DNA of 64,000 bases from Pseudactinotalea suaedae (GTDB lineage Bacteria; Actinomycetota; Actinomycetes; Actinomycetales; Beutenbergiaceae), in NCBI RefSeq assembly GCF_009733815.1, contig NZ_WNXY01000013.1, forward strand, positions 105,613-169,612, read 5' to 3'. Shown one piece after another: positions 1 through 8,143 of the stretch; position 1 is the first letter of the stretch; each line of letters opens with the position of its first letter. Below the pieces are notes generated by a model that saw nothing but the letters and a program-made list of their open reading frames with translations, had not been told where the DNA came from and ran no database searches. A program made the position numbers and the translations under genes.

Positions 1-389
1 AGCCAGCCGACGAACGCGAGCGCGGGCACCACGATGTGCAGCAGCGTGTCCGCGAGCGCGTCCGCGCCGGTCAGGCTCATCGACGGCCGCAGCAGGAACC
101 AGGCGACGAGCCCGGTCACCGTGATGCCGATGACGGCGTCCAGGCGGAGCACCCGGAACCCGCGGCCGCTCGCCGCCGGGTTCGCCGAGAGGACGGCGGC
201 AGCGATCGCGACGGCGATGTTCGACTGGATCGTGAAGTAGCTGAAGAGCCGCAGCATCCGGGTCGCCAGCGGTGGCACCTCGGTCTCGTCGAGAACCCGC
301 CCGCCGTCGAGCACGAGCAGGGTCTGCAGGACCAGCGCTGCGACGGCCACCACCAGGGTGATGGCGTGCCAGACGCGAGCGGGGGTCAT
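1..389 (-). CDS. Pr6Pr-type membrane protein, truncated by window edge
   Basis: The first 129 or so residues of an integral membrane protein read leftward off the window edge from an ATG at 389. The N-terminal helix is followed by LFSYFTIQSNI and, further on, a segment ending VVPALAFVGWL. Those two patterns are typical of Pr6Pr/FAR-17a-AIG1-like membrane proteins of Actinobacteria, whose function is unknown. At least three hydrophobic segments are visible. It is oriented with the marR gene behind it and starts 80 bp beyond that gene's stop, so the two could be co-transcribed. The family assignment is by motif memory; the C-terminus is outside the window. Confidence 0.7.
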   Translation of the reverse strand, partial: MTPARVWHAITLVVAVAALVLQTLLVLDGGRVLDETEVPPLATRMLRLFSYFTIQSNIAVAIAAAVLSANPAASGRGFRVLRLDAVIGITVTGLVAWFLLRPSMSLTGADALADTLLHIVVPALAFVGW

Positions 390-468
390 GCGGCGTCACG
401 GTACTCGCGGGTGACCTCGGTCCGGTAGTCCGCGTGGGGGCGCCGGTCGGCGTGCGCGGCAGCCCTCC

Positions 469-966
469 TCAGGACTCGAACGAGATCAGCAGCGTGCGCA
501 GCAGTGCGGCGAGCTGCTCCCGCTCGGCCGGCGAGAGCGCCGCGAGGATGCGGTCCTCGTTGGCCACGTGCGCGGCCATCGCCTCCTGGGTGAGCGCGAC
601 GCCCTCGGCGGTGAGCTCCACCGGCCACGACCGGCCGTCCTCCGCGGGCACGCGGCGCACCAGTCCGACCTCGGCGAGCCGGTCCACCCGCTTGGTGACG
701 GCGCCGCTGGTCACCATCATCTGCTCACCGAGCTGGGTGGGGGTGAGCCGGTAGGGCGGGCCGTTGCGGCGCACGGTGACCAGCAGGTCGAAGTCGCCCT
801 CGCCGAGACCGAACGTGGCGTAGACCTCCTTGAGGCGCACGTCGAGCGCTCGCGAGGCACGGCTGATGCGGCCGACGACCGCGATCGGGGAGGGGTCGAG
901 GTCGGGGCGCTCCAGGCGCCACTGCGCGACGATCATGTCGACGAGATCACCGGCGTCGTGGTCCAT
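469..966 (-). CDS. MarR family transcriptional regulator
   Basis: A 165-residue winged-helix regulator of usual MarR length. The recognition region runs about residues 73-97 (LTPTQLGEQMMVTSGAVTKR), followed by a beta-wing with the basic stretch LVRRVPAEDGRSW and a C-terminal dimerisation helix. It is transcribed divergently from an EamA-family transporter 39 bp away. The gap contains two TTCC/GGAA palindromes, the usual arrangement for a MarR repressor acting on itself and on a neighbouring exporter. The ligand cannot be read from the sequence; a small aromatic or antibiotic-like molecule would be normal for the family. Confidence 0.9.
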   Translation of the reverse strand: MDHDAGDLVDMIVAQWRLERPDLDPSPIAVVGRISRASRALDVRLKEVYATFGLGEGDFDLLVTVRRNGPPYRLTPTQLGEQMMVTSGAVTKRVDRLAEVGLVRRVPAEDGRSWPVELTAEGVALTQEAMAAHVANEDRILAALSPAEREQLAALLRTLLISFES

Positions 967-968
967 GG

Positions 969-1012
969 TTGCACTATACCTTCCACGGAAGGTATTATAT
1001 CTTCCATGGAAA
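969..1012. promoter_or_regulatory. Divergent marR/EamA promoter with two palindromic operators
   Basis: A perfect 8-bp inverted repeat, TACCTTCC-AC-GGAAGGTA, lies at about 977-994, and a second palindrome, TTCCATGGAA, at 1003-1012. For the rightward gene, TTGCAC (969-974) and TATTAT (993-998) are 18 bp apart. Transcription would then begin at or next to the ATG at 1006, giving a leaderless mRNA. On the other strand TATAAT covers 994-999. The operators overlap both -10 elements, so binding should silence both genes. The promoter assignments are inferred from spacing. Confidence 0.7.
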
Positions 1013-1902
1013 TTACTTCGGTGCGTGCGGGACTGCTGGCGGCGTTCGCCGCTGCGGCATGGGGGACGACGTACGTCGTCACCGGCGCGCTGCTGCCGCC
1101 CGATCGGCCGCTGTTCTCCGCCGTGGTGCGCGCGCTGCCGATCGGCCTGGTGATGCTGGCCTGGCGGCGGCAGCTGCCGCAGGGACGCTGGTGGTGGCGC
1201 ACCGCGGTGCTCGCGCTGTGCACGATCGGGCTGTTCTTCCCGCTGCTGTTCCTGGGCGCCTACCTGCTGCCGGGCGGCCTCGCCTCGACCCTCCAGGCGG
1301 CGTCACCGCTGCTCGTGATGGCGATCGCCTGGCCGCTGCTGCGCGAGCGGCCCACGCTGCTGCGGGTGGCTGCCGCTCTCGTCGGCCTGGTCGGTGTGAC
1401 GCTGCTGGTGGTCCGGGCGCCGAGCGCGCTCGAGCCCTGGGGCGTCGCGGCTGCGCTCGCCTCGATGACGGTCTCCGCCCTCGGGTTCGTGCTGATCAAG
1501 CGCTGGCCGGCGCCGACCGACATGATCACGGTGACCTCCTGGCAGCTCGTCATGGGTGGTCTGGTGCTGCTGCCGATCGCGTTGGTCGTCGAGGGCGCGC
1601 CGCCTGCCATCGACGTCCCGGCAGCGCTGGGATACGCGTGGATCGCGGTCGTCGGGACCGGGGTGGCGTACGTGTGCTGGTTCACCGGTCTGGCCCACCT
1701 GCCGGCCGCCGCCGTCTCCTTGATCGGTCTGGTGAACCCGGTCGTCGCCACCGTGCTGGGCGTGATCGTCATGCACGAGGCGTTCGGCGCGATGCAGGCG
1801 ATCGGCGCCGGGCTGGTGCTCGGGAGCGTGCTGCTCGGGCAGCCGGCGATCGCGGAACGGTGGCGCCGCCGTCGGGCGCCCGAGATCTGCCCAGCCGCCT
1901 GA
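1006..1902 (+). CDS. EamA family (DMT superfamily) transporter
   Basis: This 298-residue protein has ten predicted membrane helices in two EamA repeats, the standard size for the drug/metabolite transporter family. The first repeat starts at GLLAAFAAAAWGTTYVVTG, and the second ends in a Lys/Arg-rich cytoplasmic tail. The ATG at 1006 has no upstream Shine-Dalgarno site but fits a leaderless transcript; a GTG at 1021 is the alternative. Its divergent partner is a MarR regulator, so efflux of a compound sensed by that regulator is the natural reading. The substrate is unknown. Confidence 0.88.
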   Translation: MEITSVRAGLLAAFAAAAWGTTYVVTGALLPPDRPLFSAVVRALPIGLVMLAWRRQLPQGRWWWRTAVLALCTIGLFFPLLFLGAYLLPGGLASTLQAASPLLVMAIAWPLLRERPTLLRVAAALVGLVGVTLLVVRAPSALEPWGVAAALASMTVSALGFVLIKRWPAPTDMITVTSWQLVMGGLVLLPIALVVEGAPPAIDVPAALGYAWIAVVGTGVAYVCWFTGLAHLPAAAVSLIGLVNPVVATVLGVIVMHEAFGAMQAIGAGLVLGSVLLGQPAIAERWRRRRAPEICPAA

Positions 1903-2016
1903 GCGGACTCTCGCGCACCGGCTGTCGAGAACGTCGCTCCTCGATCGTCATCACGATGTCCGGCACCGAACGGCACCGGATCGACGATGATGACCAACGA
2001 GGAGTGGAGGTTCGCG

Positions 2017-2406
2017 ATGGCCCAGTACATGGTGCTCATCCCTGATGACTACGACGCGTGGGAGGCGATGACGCCGCAGCAGCGCAACGAGGTCTACGCC
2101 GAGCACGAGGTGTTCGCCGCACGGCTCGCGCGCGGAGGTCATCGCGTCACCGGAGGTGCCGAGCTGACCCTCCCGCGCACCGCACGCACGGTCCGTTCCG
2201 GGCCGGACGGCATCACGGTCACCGACGGCCCGTACACCGAGGCCGTCGAGCAGCTGAGCGGCTACTACCTGATCGAGACCGACGATCTCCCGGATCTCGA
2301 GCAGGCCTGCGGGATCCTGGCGCACCACGTCCCGATCGAGATCAGGCAGCTGGGCCGTGCGGTCGAGGACGACGTGATGGTCGTGGCCGCCGAGGCGAGG
2401 ACATGA
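2017..2406 (+). CDS. YCII/DGPF-domain protein (ECF42-associated), first copy
   Basis: A 129-residue YCII-related (DGPF) protein. It carries the diagnostic TDGPYTEAVEQLSGYYLIE block near residue 70. Its start at 2017 is preceded by GGAGG; an in-frame ATG at 1987 lacks such a site. It is followed without a gap by a second DGPF gene and then by an ECF sigma factor. That is the conserved neighbourhood of ECF42 sigma factors, where DGPF proteins are thought to work with the sigma factor in an unclear way. YCII folds resemble ferredoxin-like muconolactone isomerases, but no enzymatic role is established for this subgroup. Confidence 0.88.
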   Translation: MAQYMVLIPDDYDAWEAMTPQQRNEVYAEHEVFAARLARGGHRVTGGAELTLPRTARTVRSGPDGITVTDGPYTEAVEQLSGYYLIETDDLPDLEQACGILAHHVPIEIRQLGRAVEDDVMVVAAEART

Positions 2407-2762
2407 AGTACATCGGGTTCCTGGTCGGCTACAACGATCCCGACTACAGCTGGGCGAGCGCCGGCGAGGCGGAGCAGGCAGCCGAGATGGATGCGCACGG
2501 AGCCTTCACCGAGGCCGTGGAGCGCCGCGAGGACAGCACCCTCCTCGGTGGCGAGGCGTTGACCGACGGTGACAGCGCGACCGTGCTCCGCCAGGTCGAC
2601 GGTGACGTGACGCTCACCGACGGCCCGTTCAGCGAGGCCACCGAGGGCATCGGCGGCTTCTACCTCCTGGACGCGCCGAACCTCGACGTCGCCGTCGAGC
2701 TGTTCGCCGCGCTGACGCCCTACGTGATCGAGATCCGCCCGGTCGACACCTCGGTCAGCTGA
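2403..2762 (+). CDS. YCII/DGPF-domain protein (ECF42-associated), second copy
   Basis: A 119-residue paralogue of the preceding gene, with the same signature as TDGPFSEATEGIGGFYLLD. Its ATG overlaps the upstream stop (ATGA), so translation is probably coupled. The sigma-factor gene starts 20 bp downstream. The N-terminus (MKYIGFLVGYNDP) matches the first beta-strand of DGPF proteins. The two copies are clearly diverged, which argues for old duplication rather than recent tandem expansion. Confidence 0.88.
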   Translation: MKYIGFLVGYNDPDYSWASAGEAEQAAEMDAHGAFTEAVERREDSTLLGGEALTDGDSATVLRQVDGDVTLTDGPFSEATEGIGGFYLLDAPNLDVAVELFAALTPYVIEIRPVDTSVS

Positions 2763-2781
2763 CCCGGGCGCCGGCAGCCGC

Positions 2782-4038
2782 ATGACGAACGAGGCGAGCG
2801 CCGCGCTCGAGAGGGCCTGGCAGCAGGAGTGGGGGCGGCTGCTGGGTCTGCTCGTCGGGCGGTTTCGCGACGTCGACCTGGCGGAGGACTCGTTGGCGGA
2901 CGCGTTCGAGTCGGCCGCGCGGACGTGGCCGACCGACGGCGTGCCGAGCAACCCCGCGGCATGGTTGCTGACCGCAGCCCGCCGCCGGGCGCTCGACAAG
3001 GTCCGCGGCGCCGAGACCGCTCGTCGCAAGCTGCCGCTGCTCGTGGTCGACCACGTGCGGGAGGAGGAACGCGCACAGCGCGAGGAGGTGGTGGACATGG
3101 ACGACGTCGGGGACGACGAGCTCAGGCTGCTGTTCCTCGCCTGCCACCCCGCGCTCGCGCCGGAGTCGCAGGCGGCGCTGGCGCTGCGGCTCGTGCTGGG
3201 CGTCCCGACGGCGGAGATCGCCCGGCTCTTCCTGGTCACCGAGCCGACCATGGCCGCCCGGATCACCCGGGCGAAGAAGAAGATCGCGACGGCGGGGCTG
3301 CCGTTCACGTTGCCCGACGACGGCGCTCTGGCCGGTCGTGTCGAGGTCGCCTCGCAGGCGATCTACCTGTGCTTCACCGCCGGGTACGCGCCCGGCTTCG
3401 GCGACGCCGTGGTGCGTGCCGACCTCGCGGGTGAGGCGATCCGGCTGGCGCGGCTGCTCGCCGCGCTGCTGGAGCGTCGCGGCGAGGTGGCGCCCGCGGT
3501 GCTCGCGCTGCTCGCCCTCATGGTCCTGCAGCACTCGCGCCGGGACGCCCGCGTGAGCGCCGACGGCGAGCTGGTGCTGCTGGCCGACCAGGACCGCTCG
3601 CGCTGGCACCACGAGGAGATCTCGGAGGGCCTGGCCCTGCTGGCCGCGTTGCCGCCGACCACCGGCAGGGCCGAGGAGCTGCGGCTGCAGGCCCGGATCG
3701 CGGCTCGCCACGCCACCGCGGTGCACCCCGAGGGAACGGACTGGAGCGCGGTCGCCGCCGACTACGTGCGGCTGGAGCGGCTCAGCGGGTCGCCGGTGGT
3801 GCGGCTCAACCGCGCGGTCGCCGTGGCCGAGGCCGACGGCCCCCGGGCCGGGCTCGCGCTGCTCGACGGCCTCGACGAGCTGCTGCCGCTGTCGCACCGG
3901 TTGCCCGCGGTGCGCGGTGAGCTGCTCGCCCGGGCCGGCGAGACGGACGCCGCGCGCCGGCAGCTGCAGGTCGCGATCGACCGCTGCCGCCACGAGGCCG
4001 AGCTCGCGCACCTGCGCGCCCGGCTCGCCACCCTGTGA
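2782..4038 (+). CDS. ECF42-type RNA polymerase sigma factor with C-terminal extension
   Basis: A 418-residue ECF sigma factor, about twice the usual ECF length. Sigma region 2 covers roughly residues 15-80 (DVDLAEDSLADAFESA). Region 4 spans about 110-170 and ends TEPTMAARITRAKKKI. The remaining ~240 residues form the DUF6596/TPR-like extension (AIYLCFTAGYAPGFGDAV) that defines the ECF42 group. No anti-sigma factor is nearby. In ECF42 systems the C-terminal extension is reported to be required for activity, in place of a classical anti-sigma. The gene lies directly behind two DGPF genes, and the three form one transcription unit. Confidence 0.92.
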   Translation: MTNEASAALERAWQQEWGRLLGLLVGRFRDVDLAEDSLADAFESAARTWPTDGVPSNPAAWLLTAARRRALDKVRGAETARRKLPLLVVDHVREEERAQREEVVDMDDVGDDELRLLFLACHPALAPESQAALALRLVLGVPTAEIARLFLVTEPTMAARITRAKKKIATAGLPFTLPDDGALAGRVEVASQAIYLCFTAGYAPGFGDAVVRADLAGEAIRLARLLAALLERRGEVAPAVLALLALMVLQHSRRDARVSADGELVLLADQDRSRWHHEEISEGLALLAALPPTTGRAEELRLQARIAARHATAVHPEGTDWSAVAADYVRLERLSGSPVVRLNRAVAVAEADGPRAGLALLDGLDELLPLSHRLPAVRGELLARAGETDAARRQLQVAIDRCRHEAELAHLRARLATL

Positions 4039-4074
4039 CGCCACCCTGTGAGGTCCCGGTCCGGCCGCACCGCC

Positions 4075-4150
4075 GGGCAGAAGTCGTCGTCGGCCGACCC
4101 GCAGGCCCGGATGTGAACGCTCACCTCCCGTCTGGCGACGAGTTCTGCCC
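4075..4150. repeat. 76-bp palindromic GGGCAGAA element
   Basis: Two 15-bp arms, GGGCAGAAGTCGTCG and CGACGAGTTCTGCCC, are inverted with one mismatch and enclose about 46 bp. The element sits in the 177-bp gap between the sigma-factor gene and the flavoprotein gene. Elements of almost the same length with the same ends occur at 50763-50839 and 50966-51042. It looks like a dispersed REP-type or miniature element; a role as terminator or mRNA-end hairpin is possible. Confidence 0.65.
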
Positions 4151-4215
4151 GCACGTCCTCCTGGGAGAGCGCAGCACGCCGGAAGATCCCCGGAGTCGGC
4201 GGCGTTGAGGCCGAC

Positions 4216-5373
4216 GTGAGCGCCCAGCCCGCGGTCCGCCCGCCCGAGGAGGCGGCGGTGACGCTGCCCGCTCGCGCGGACGTGGTGGTGATCGGCGCCG
4301 GCCAGGCCGGCCTGTCCGCCGCCTACCACCTGCGCCGGCGCGGCCTGGGGCCGGCGACCGAGGAGGCGAGCTCGACGGCGGAGGGCGACCGGTCGCCGTC
4401 GGGCTCGTTCGTGGTGCTCGACGGCGAGCAGGGGCCGGGCGGGGCGTGGCGGCACCGCTGGCGCACGCTGCGGATGGCCACCGTCAACAAGGTCCACGAC
4501 CTGCCGGGCCGCGAGCTTCCCGAGGTGGACCCGTGCGCGCCCTCCCGCGAGGTGGTGCCCTCCTACTACGGGGAGTACGAGCGCGACTTCGACCTGCCGA
4601 TCCTGCGGCCGGTGCACGTGCACCGGGTGGAGCGCGAGGATGCCGACCCGCGTGGCCGACTCCGGGTCGACACCGACGCGGGCCAGGTCTCGACCCGCGC
4701 CGTCATCAACGCGACCGGGACCTGGACGAAGCCGTTCTGGCCGATCTACCCGGGCCAGGACAGCTTCCGGGGCCGGCAGCTGCACACCGCCGACTACGTC
4801 GGCGCGGAGGAGCTCGCGGGCCAGCACGTGATCGTCGTGGGTGGCGGGATCTCGGCGGTGCAGCTGCTCGAGGAGATCTCCCACGTCGCCGGCACCACCT
4901 GGGTGACCCGGCGGGAACCGGTCTGGCGAGATCTGGACAGCTTCGACGCCGAGGCCGGGCGAGCCGCCGTGGCGCAGGTCGAGGACCGGGTGCGCCGGGG
5001 GCTGCCGCCCCGCAGCGTCGTGAGCGTGACCGGGCTGGTCTGGACACCCACGCTGCGTGCCGCGGCCGAGCGCGGCGTTCTGGAGCGGCGGCCGATGTTC
5101 TCCGAGATCACGCCGACCGGGGTCCGGTGGCCGGACGGCACCGAGCAGCGCGCCGACGCCATCTTGTGGGCGACCGGGTTCCGGTCGCAGCTGGACCACC
5201 TGGCCCCGTTGCAGCTGCGCGGCCGGGGCGGCGGCATCCAGATGGCGGGCACCCAGGTGGCCGCCGAGCCGCGCGTGCACCTGGTCGGCTACGGCCCCTC
5301 CGCCTCGACGATCGGCGCCAACCGGGCCGGGCGTGAGGCTGCCGCCGGCGTCGTGTCGTTGCTGAGCGGCTGA
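4216..5373 (+). CDS. NAD(P)/FAD-dependent oxidoreductase, flavin monooxygenase-like
   Basis: A 385-residue two-dinucleotide-binding flavoprotein. The FAD motif GAGQAG is at residues 27-32. A second Rossmann motif (VVGGGISAVQLLEE) lies near residue 215, and the ATG-containing motif of the family appears as AILWATGFRSQ. This layout fits the CzcO/class B flavin monooxygenase-like group. An unusual Ser/Glu/Gly-rich insertion (about residues 46-64) separates the first helix from the following strand. The GTG start at 4216 is the first in-frame start and has only a weak ribosome-binding site. The substrate is not recognisable. Confidence 0.82.
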   Translation: MSAQPAVRPPEEAAVTLPARADVVVIGAGQAGLSAAYHLRRRGLGPATEEASSTAEGDRSPSGSFVVLDGEQGPGGAWRHRWRTLRMATVNKVHDLPGRELPEVDPCAPSREVVPSYYGEYERDFDLPILRPVHVHRVEREDADPRGRLRVDTDAGQVSTRAVINATGTWTKPFWPIYPGQDSFRGRQLHTADYVGAEELAGQHVIVVGGGISAVQLLEEISHVAGTTWVTRREPVWRDLDSFDAEAGRAAVAQVEDRVRRGLPPRSVVSVTGLVWTPTLRAAAERGVLERRPMFSEITPTGVRWPDGTEQRADAILWATGFRSQLDHLAPLQLRGRGGGIQMAGTQVAAEPRVHLVGYGPSASTIGANRAGREAAAGVVSLLSG

Positions 5374-5389
5374 GCGAGCGAGCCCGTCG

Positions 5390-6082
5390 TCACTCCGAGA
5401 CGAGGTCGGCGCTCAGGTGCGGCATCCAGTCGATGCTGTGGGCCGTGACCGTGGCGTAGTCGGTCTCGGGCTCGTCGGCGAAGAGGCTGATCGCGGTGTT
5501 GTGCTTGGTCACCCAGCCGGTCATCTGCTCGATGCCGAGGAAGGCGCGGAACAGGTGCTGGAAGAACGCCCCGTGCGTGAAGATCGCGACCACGTCGTCC
5601 TGGTCGTGCTGCTCACGCAGGCCCGCGACCAGCGTGCGTGCCCGCTCGGCGCGCGCGGCGTCCTCGTGCTCGTAGGCCTTGGTGTACCAGCCGTCCGGGC
5701 CCGCGCTCGGGGGCAGCATCAGGCGGGCGCTCACCGCCTGCAGCACCGACGCCGCGGCACCCGGGTGCGGCGTGCGCTCACCGGCCTCGTCCTCGGTGAA
5801 CGGGCCCGCCGTCTCGTGGGCGTCCAGGTGGCCGAGCAGCGGCAGGTCCAGCGCATCCGCCAGCGGCGCGGCGGTCTGCACCGCACGCGTCATCAGGCTC
5901 GTGTGGATGTGGGTGATCGACCAGGGCAGCACTCCGTCGGTCACCGCCTGGGCGAGCCGGGCCGACTGCGTCCGGCCGAGGTCGGTCAGCTCCGGGTCGT
6001 GGTGCCGGCCCGTCGAGACCCCGGTCTGCTCGTACAAGAGGTTGTTGGAGGACTGGCCATGTCTGATCACCACGAAGCGCAT
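5390..6082 (-). CDS. Histidine phosphatase family protein
   Basis: A 230-residue phosphoglycerate mutase-like protein. The phospho-acceptor motif RHGQ is at residues 7-10. A second conserved Arg lies in SLMTRAVQT, and the second catalytic His is in FTHGAF, near residue 170. I place the start at the ATG at 6082 so that the RHG motif falls close to the N-terminus; a TTG 36 bp upstream is an alternative. Homologues are broad-specificity phosphatases, and the substrate cannot be inferred here. It is convergent with the flavoprotein gene, 17 bp from its stop. Confidence 0.88.
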   Translation of the reverse strand: MRFVVIRHGQSSNNLLYEQTGVSTGRHHDPELTDLGRTQSARLAQAVTDGVLPWSITHIHTSLMTRAVQTAAPLADALDLPLLGHLDAHETAGPFTEDEAGERTPHPGAAASVLQAVSARLMLPPSAGPDGWYTKAYEHEDAARAERARTLVAGLREQHDQDDVVAIFTHGAFFQHLFRAFLGIEQMTGWVTKHNTAISLFADEPETDYATVTAHSIDWMPHLSADLVSE

Positions 6083-6152
6083 GCGTGAATCTTCGTGGCA
6101 GGAGGGACCGTTCGCCAATTCGGGTGCGGCAGCGGGGCGAGAGCCCTGAGGG

Positions 6153-6956
6153 TCAGGTGATGCCGAGCGCGTCCAGCCACGACGCGGGGAGGTAGGCGTA
6201 CCCGACGAACGCCACGACGTCGAGCAGGGTGTGGGCGACGACCAGCGGCATCACCCGCCGTCGACCCCATCGCGAGAGGTAGAAGCAGGTGAAGACGACG
6301 CCCATCGCGATGTTCGCGGCGAACGGTCCCCACCCCTGGTACAGGTGGTAGGAGCCGCGGATCAGCGAGGACGTCATCACGATCACGGCCACCCGCCAGC
6401 GCAGCTCCTGCAGCCGCTCCACCAGGTACCCGACGACGATGACCTCTTCGATCAGCCCGTTCTTCAGCGCCGCGAGGATCAGCACCGGCACCGTCCACCA
6501 GTAGTCGTCCAGCCCCGAGGCCGAGACCGCGACCGTGACCCCGAGCGCGCGGCCGGCGAGGTAGATCGCGAGCCCGGGGATGCCGATGGCCGCACCCAGC
6601 GCCAGCCCCCACAGGGCGTCCTTGCCGGGTCGCGAGCCGTCGAGACCGATCCGCCTGACGGCGCTGCGCCCACCCTCGGACAGCAGGTACAGCGCGAGCG
6701 CCACCGGCACCAGCGCGAACCCGATCGAGAGCACCTGGTAGGTCAGGTCCAGCAGCGACCGGTCCGCCTGCGAGGTGTTGATCTCCGCGGTCTGCTCGCC
6801 GAGCGGGCCGCGGGTGAGGCGGTCGAGGATGTTGACGACCGCGTACACGCCCGAGCGACCGAGCGAGAGGCCCAGGACGATCCAGATCTCCGCCGTCAGC
6901 CGCCTGCGCCGCGCCGGCGTGGGGTCGGGCTCCGCCACCGCCGCCGTGCCGGTCAT
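6153..6956 (-). CDS. CPBP family intramembrane metalloprotease homologue
   Basis: A 267-residue polytopic membrane protein of the CPBP (Abi/CAAX-processing-like) family. The three signature regions are present: the glutamate pair motif in GLIEEVIVVGYLVERL, a histidine in RGSYHLYQGW, and a third motif in HTLLDVVAF. These should provide the metal/active-site residues of the glutamate-type intramembrane protease. The ATG at 6956 overlaps the stop of the upstream acetyltransferase gene (ATGA), so the pair is translationally coupled. Its substrate is unknown. Confidence 0.88.
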   Translation of the reverse strand: MTGTAAVAEPDPTPARRRRLTAEIWIVLGLSLGRSGVYAVVNILDRLTRGPLGEQTAEINTSQADRSLLDLTYQVLSIGFALVPVALALYLLSEGGRSAVRRIGLDGSRPGKDALWGLALGAAIGIPGLAIYLAGRALGVTVAVSASGLDDYWWTVPVLILAALKNGLIEEVIVVGYLVERLQELRWRVAVIVMTSSLIRGSYHLYQGWGPFAANIAMGVVFTCFYLSRWGRRRVMPLVVAHTLLDVVAFVGYAYLPASWLDALGIT

Positions 6957-8122
6957 GCGTCCGCCGACGTCACGTCGCGCCAGAAGCAGCGGGCACGGGC
7001 CAGCCGGGCCTCGTCGTAGCCGCGCCACTTGGCCTCAGGGAGCGCGCTGCGGGGCACCTCGCGAAAGCCCCGGTGGGTGAAGAACGCGGCGGCGTCGGCC
7101 GAGACGGTGACCGCGAAGAGCGCCCGCAGCCCGATCGTCGAGGCGTGCTCGACCAGACCCTCGAGCAGCATCCCGCCCGCGCCCGCGCCCGAGAACTCGC
7201 TCACCGTGATCAGGCCGGCCACCTCACCGACCCCCTCGCCCGCGTACAGGTCGGTCTCCAGACCCACCACACCGGCGAGATGACCGGTGCGCACCACCCG
7301 GGCGCCGAGCCCGCCGACAGCCATGCGGGCGATCTCGGCGCGGCTGCGCGGCTTGAGGACGCCGTCGCGCACGCCCTGCGCGACCAGCGCCTCGACCGCG
7401 GGCAGGTCGTCGACCCGCAGCTGCGCGAGCCTGACGTAGCCGCCCAGCGTCAGCAGCGTGCCGGCGCCGTCGAAGGTGAACAGCTCGAGCTCGAGGTCCT
7501 CCGCACGGCACAGGTTCACGCTGTAGGCGCCGCCCCGCAGCGCGGCCTCGGCAGCGGGGAGCAGGTTGCCGATGCCCCGCCGCGTCAGCTCTCCGAGCAG
7601 CCCCAGCCGGTAGACCTGCAGGTCGGCGAAGCTGCGTGGAGGGTCGCCCCAGCCGCCGCCGGGGTCGGTCAGCACCACCTTCGAGGCGCGCAGCCCGGCC
7701 GCGAGGAACCCCGCGGTCTCCGCGACGCCGTCGGGGTTCGCGACCACCACCACGCGGTCCTCGTCGGCGACCGTGAGCCACAGCCCCGCCATCCCGGCGT
7801 CCTCCCACACCGTCGGCGACGTGACCACGGCGGGTGGGCTGGGCAGGGCCCGGGCGAGCCGGTCGGCGTCCTCGGCCTCGTTCACGACCAGCACGAACCG
7901 CGTGTCCCCCGGGACGAAGCCCGACACGGTCCGCGCCACGGCGGACACCGCGGCGTCGGTGAGCACCGGCAGCGAGACGACGATCGTGACGCCGCGGAAC
8001 TCCTCGACGAAGAACGCACGCTCCTGCGCGGGGATCACACCGGCCTCGCTGGGCACGTGCGGCACCACCGGCCGCTGTCGCAGCGGCGGTGGGTTGGTGC
8101 GGACGTCTCCCGGTTCCATCAC
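6953..8122 (-). CDS. N-acetylglutamate synthase-like protein (kinase-like domain plus GNAT)
   Basis: A 389-residue protein built like a classical ArgA. The N-terminal ~240 residues resemble the amino-acid-kinase-like fold (FVEEFRGVTIVVSLPVL). The middle carries ELFTFDGAGTLLT, a hallmark of the junction in kinase-domain N-acetylglutamate synthases. The C-terminal GNAT domain includes SGAGAGGMLLEGLVEHA and ends AAFFTHRGF. No arginine-biosynthesis genes are adjacent, and the kinase-like part is strongly diverged, so glutamate as substrate is only a suggestion. The start is GTG at 8122 or ATG at 8119. It overlaps the CPBP gene. Confidence 0.75.
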   Translation of the reverse strand: MMEPGDVRTNPPPLRQRPVVPHVPSEAGVIPAQERAFFVEEFRGVTIVVSLPVLTDAAVSAVARTVSGFVPGDTRFVLVVNEAEDADRLARALPSPPAVVTSPTVWEDAGMAGLWLTVADEDRVVVVANPDGVAETAGFLAAGLRASKVVLTDPGGGWGDPPRSFADLQVYRLGLLGELTRRGIGNLLPAAEAALRGGAYSVNLCRAEDLELELFTFDGAGTLLTLGGYVRLAQLRVDDLPAVEALVAQGVRDGVLKPRSRAEIARMAVGGLGARVVRTGHLAGVVGLETDLYAGEGVGEVAGLITVSEFSGAGAGGMLLEGLVEHASTIGLRALFAVTVSADAAAFFTHRGFREVPRSALPEAKWRGYDEARLARARCFWRDVTSADA

Positions 8123-8143
8123 GGACAGTGTGGCGCAGCGACG

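Noticed and set aside
2755..5280. A very long open frame on the minus strand across the sigma-factor and flavoprotein genes
   Set aside because: It is a shadow of high GC in third positions. The composition is Arg/Gly/Pro/His-rich with no domain, and the plus-strand genes have clear family motifs.
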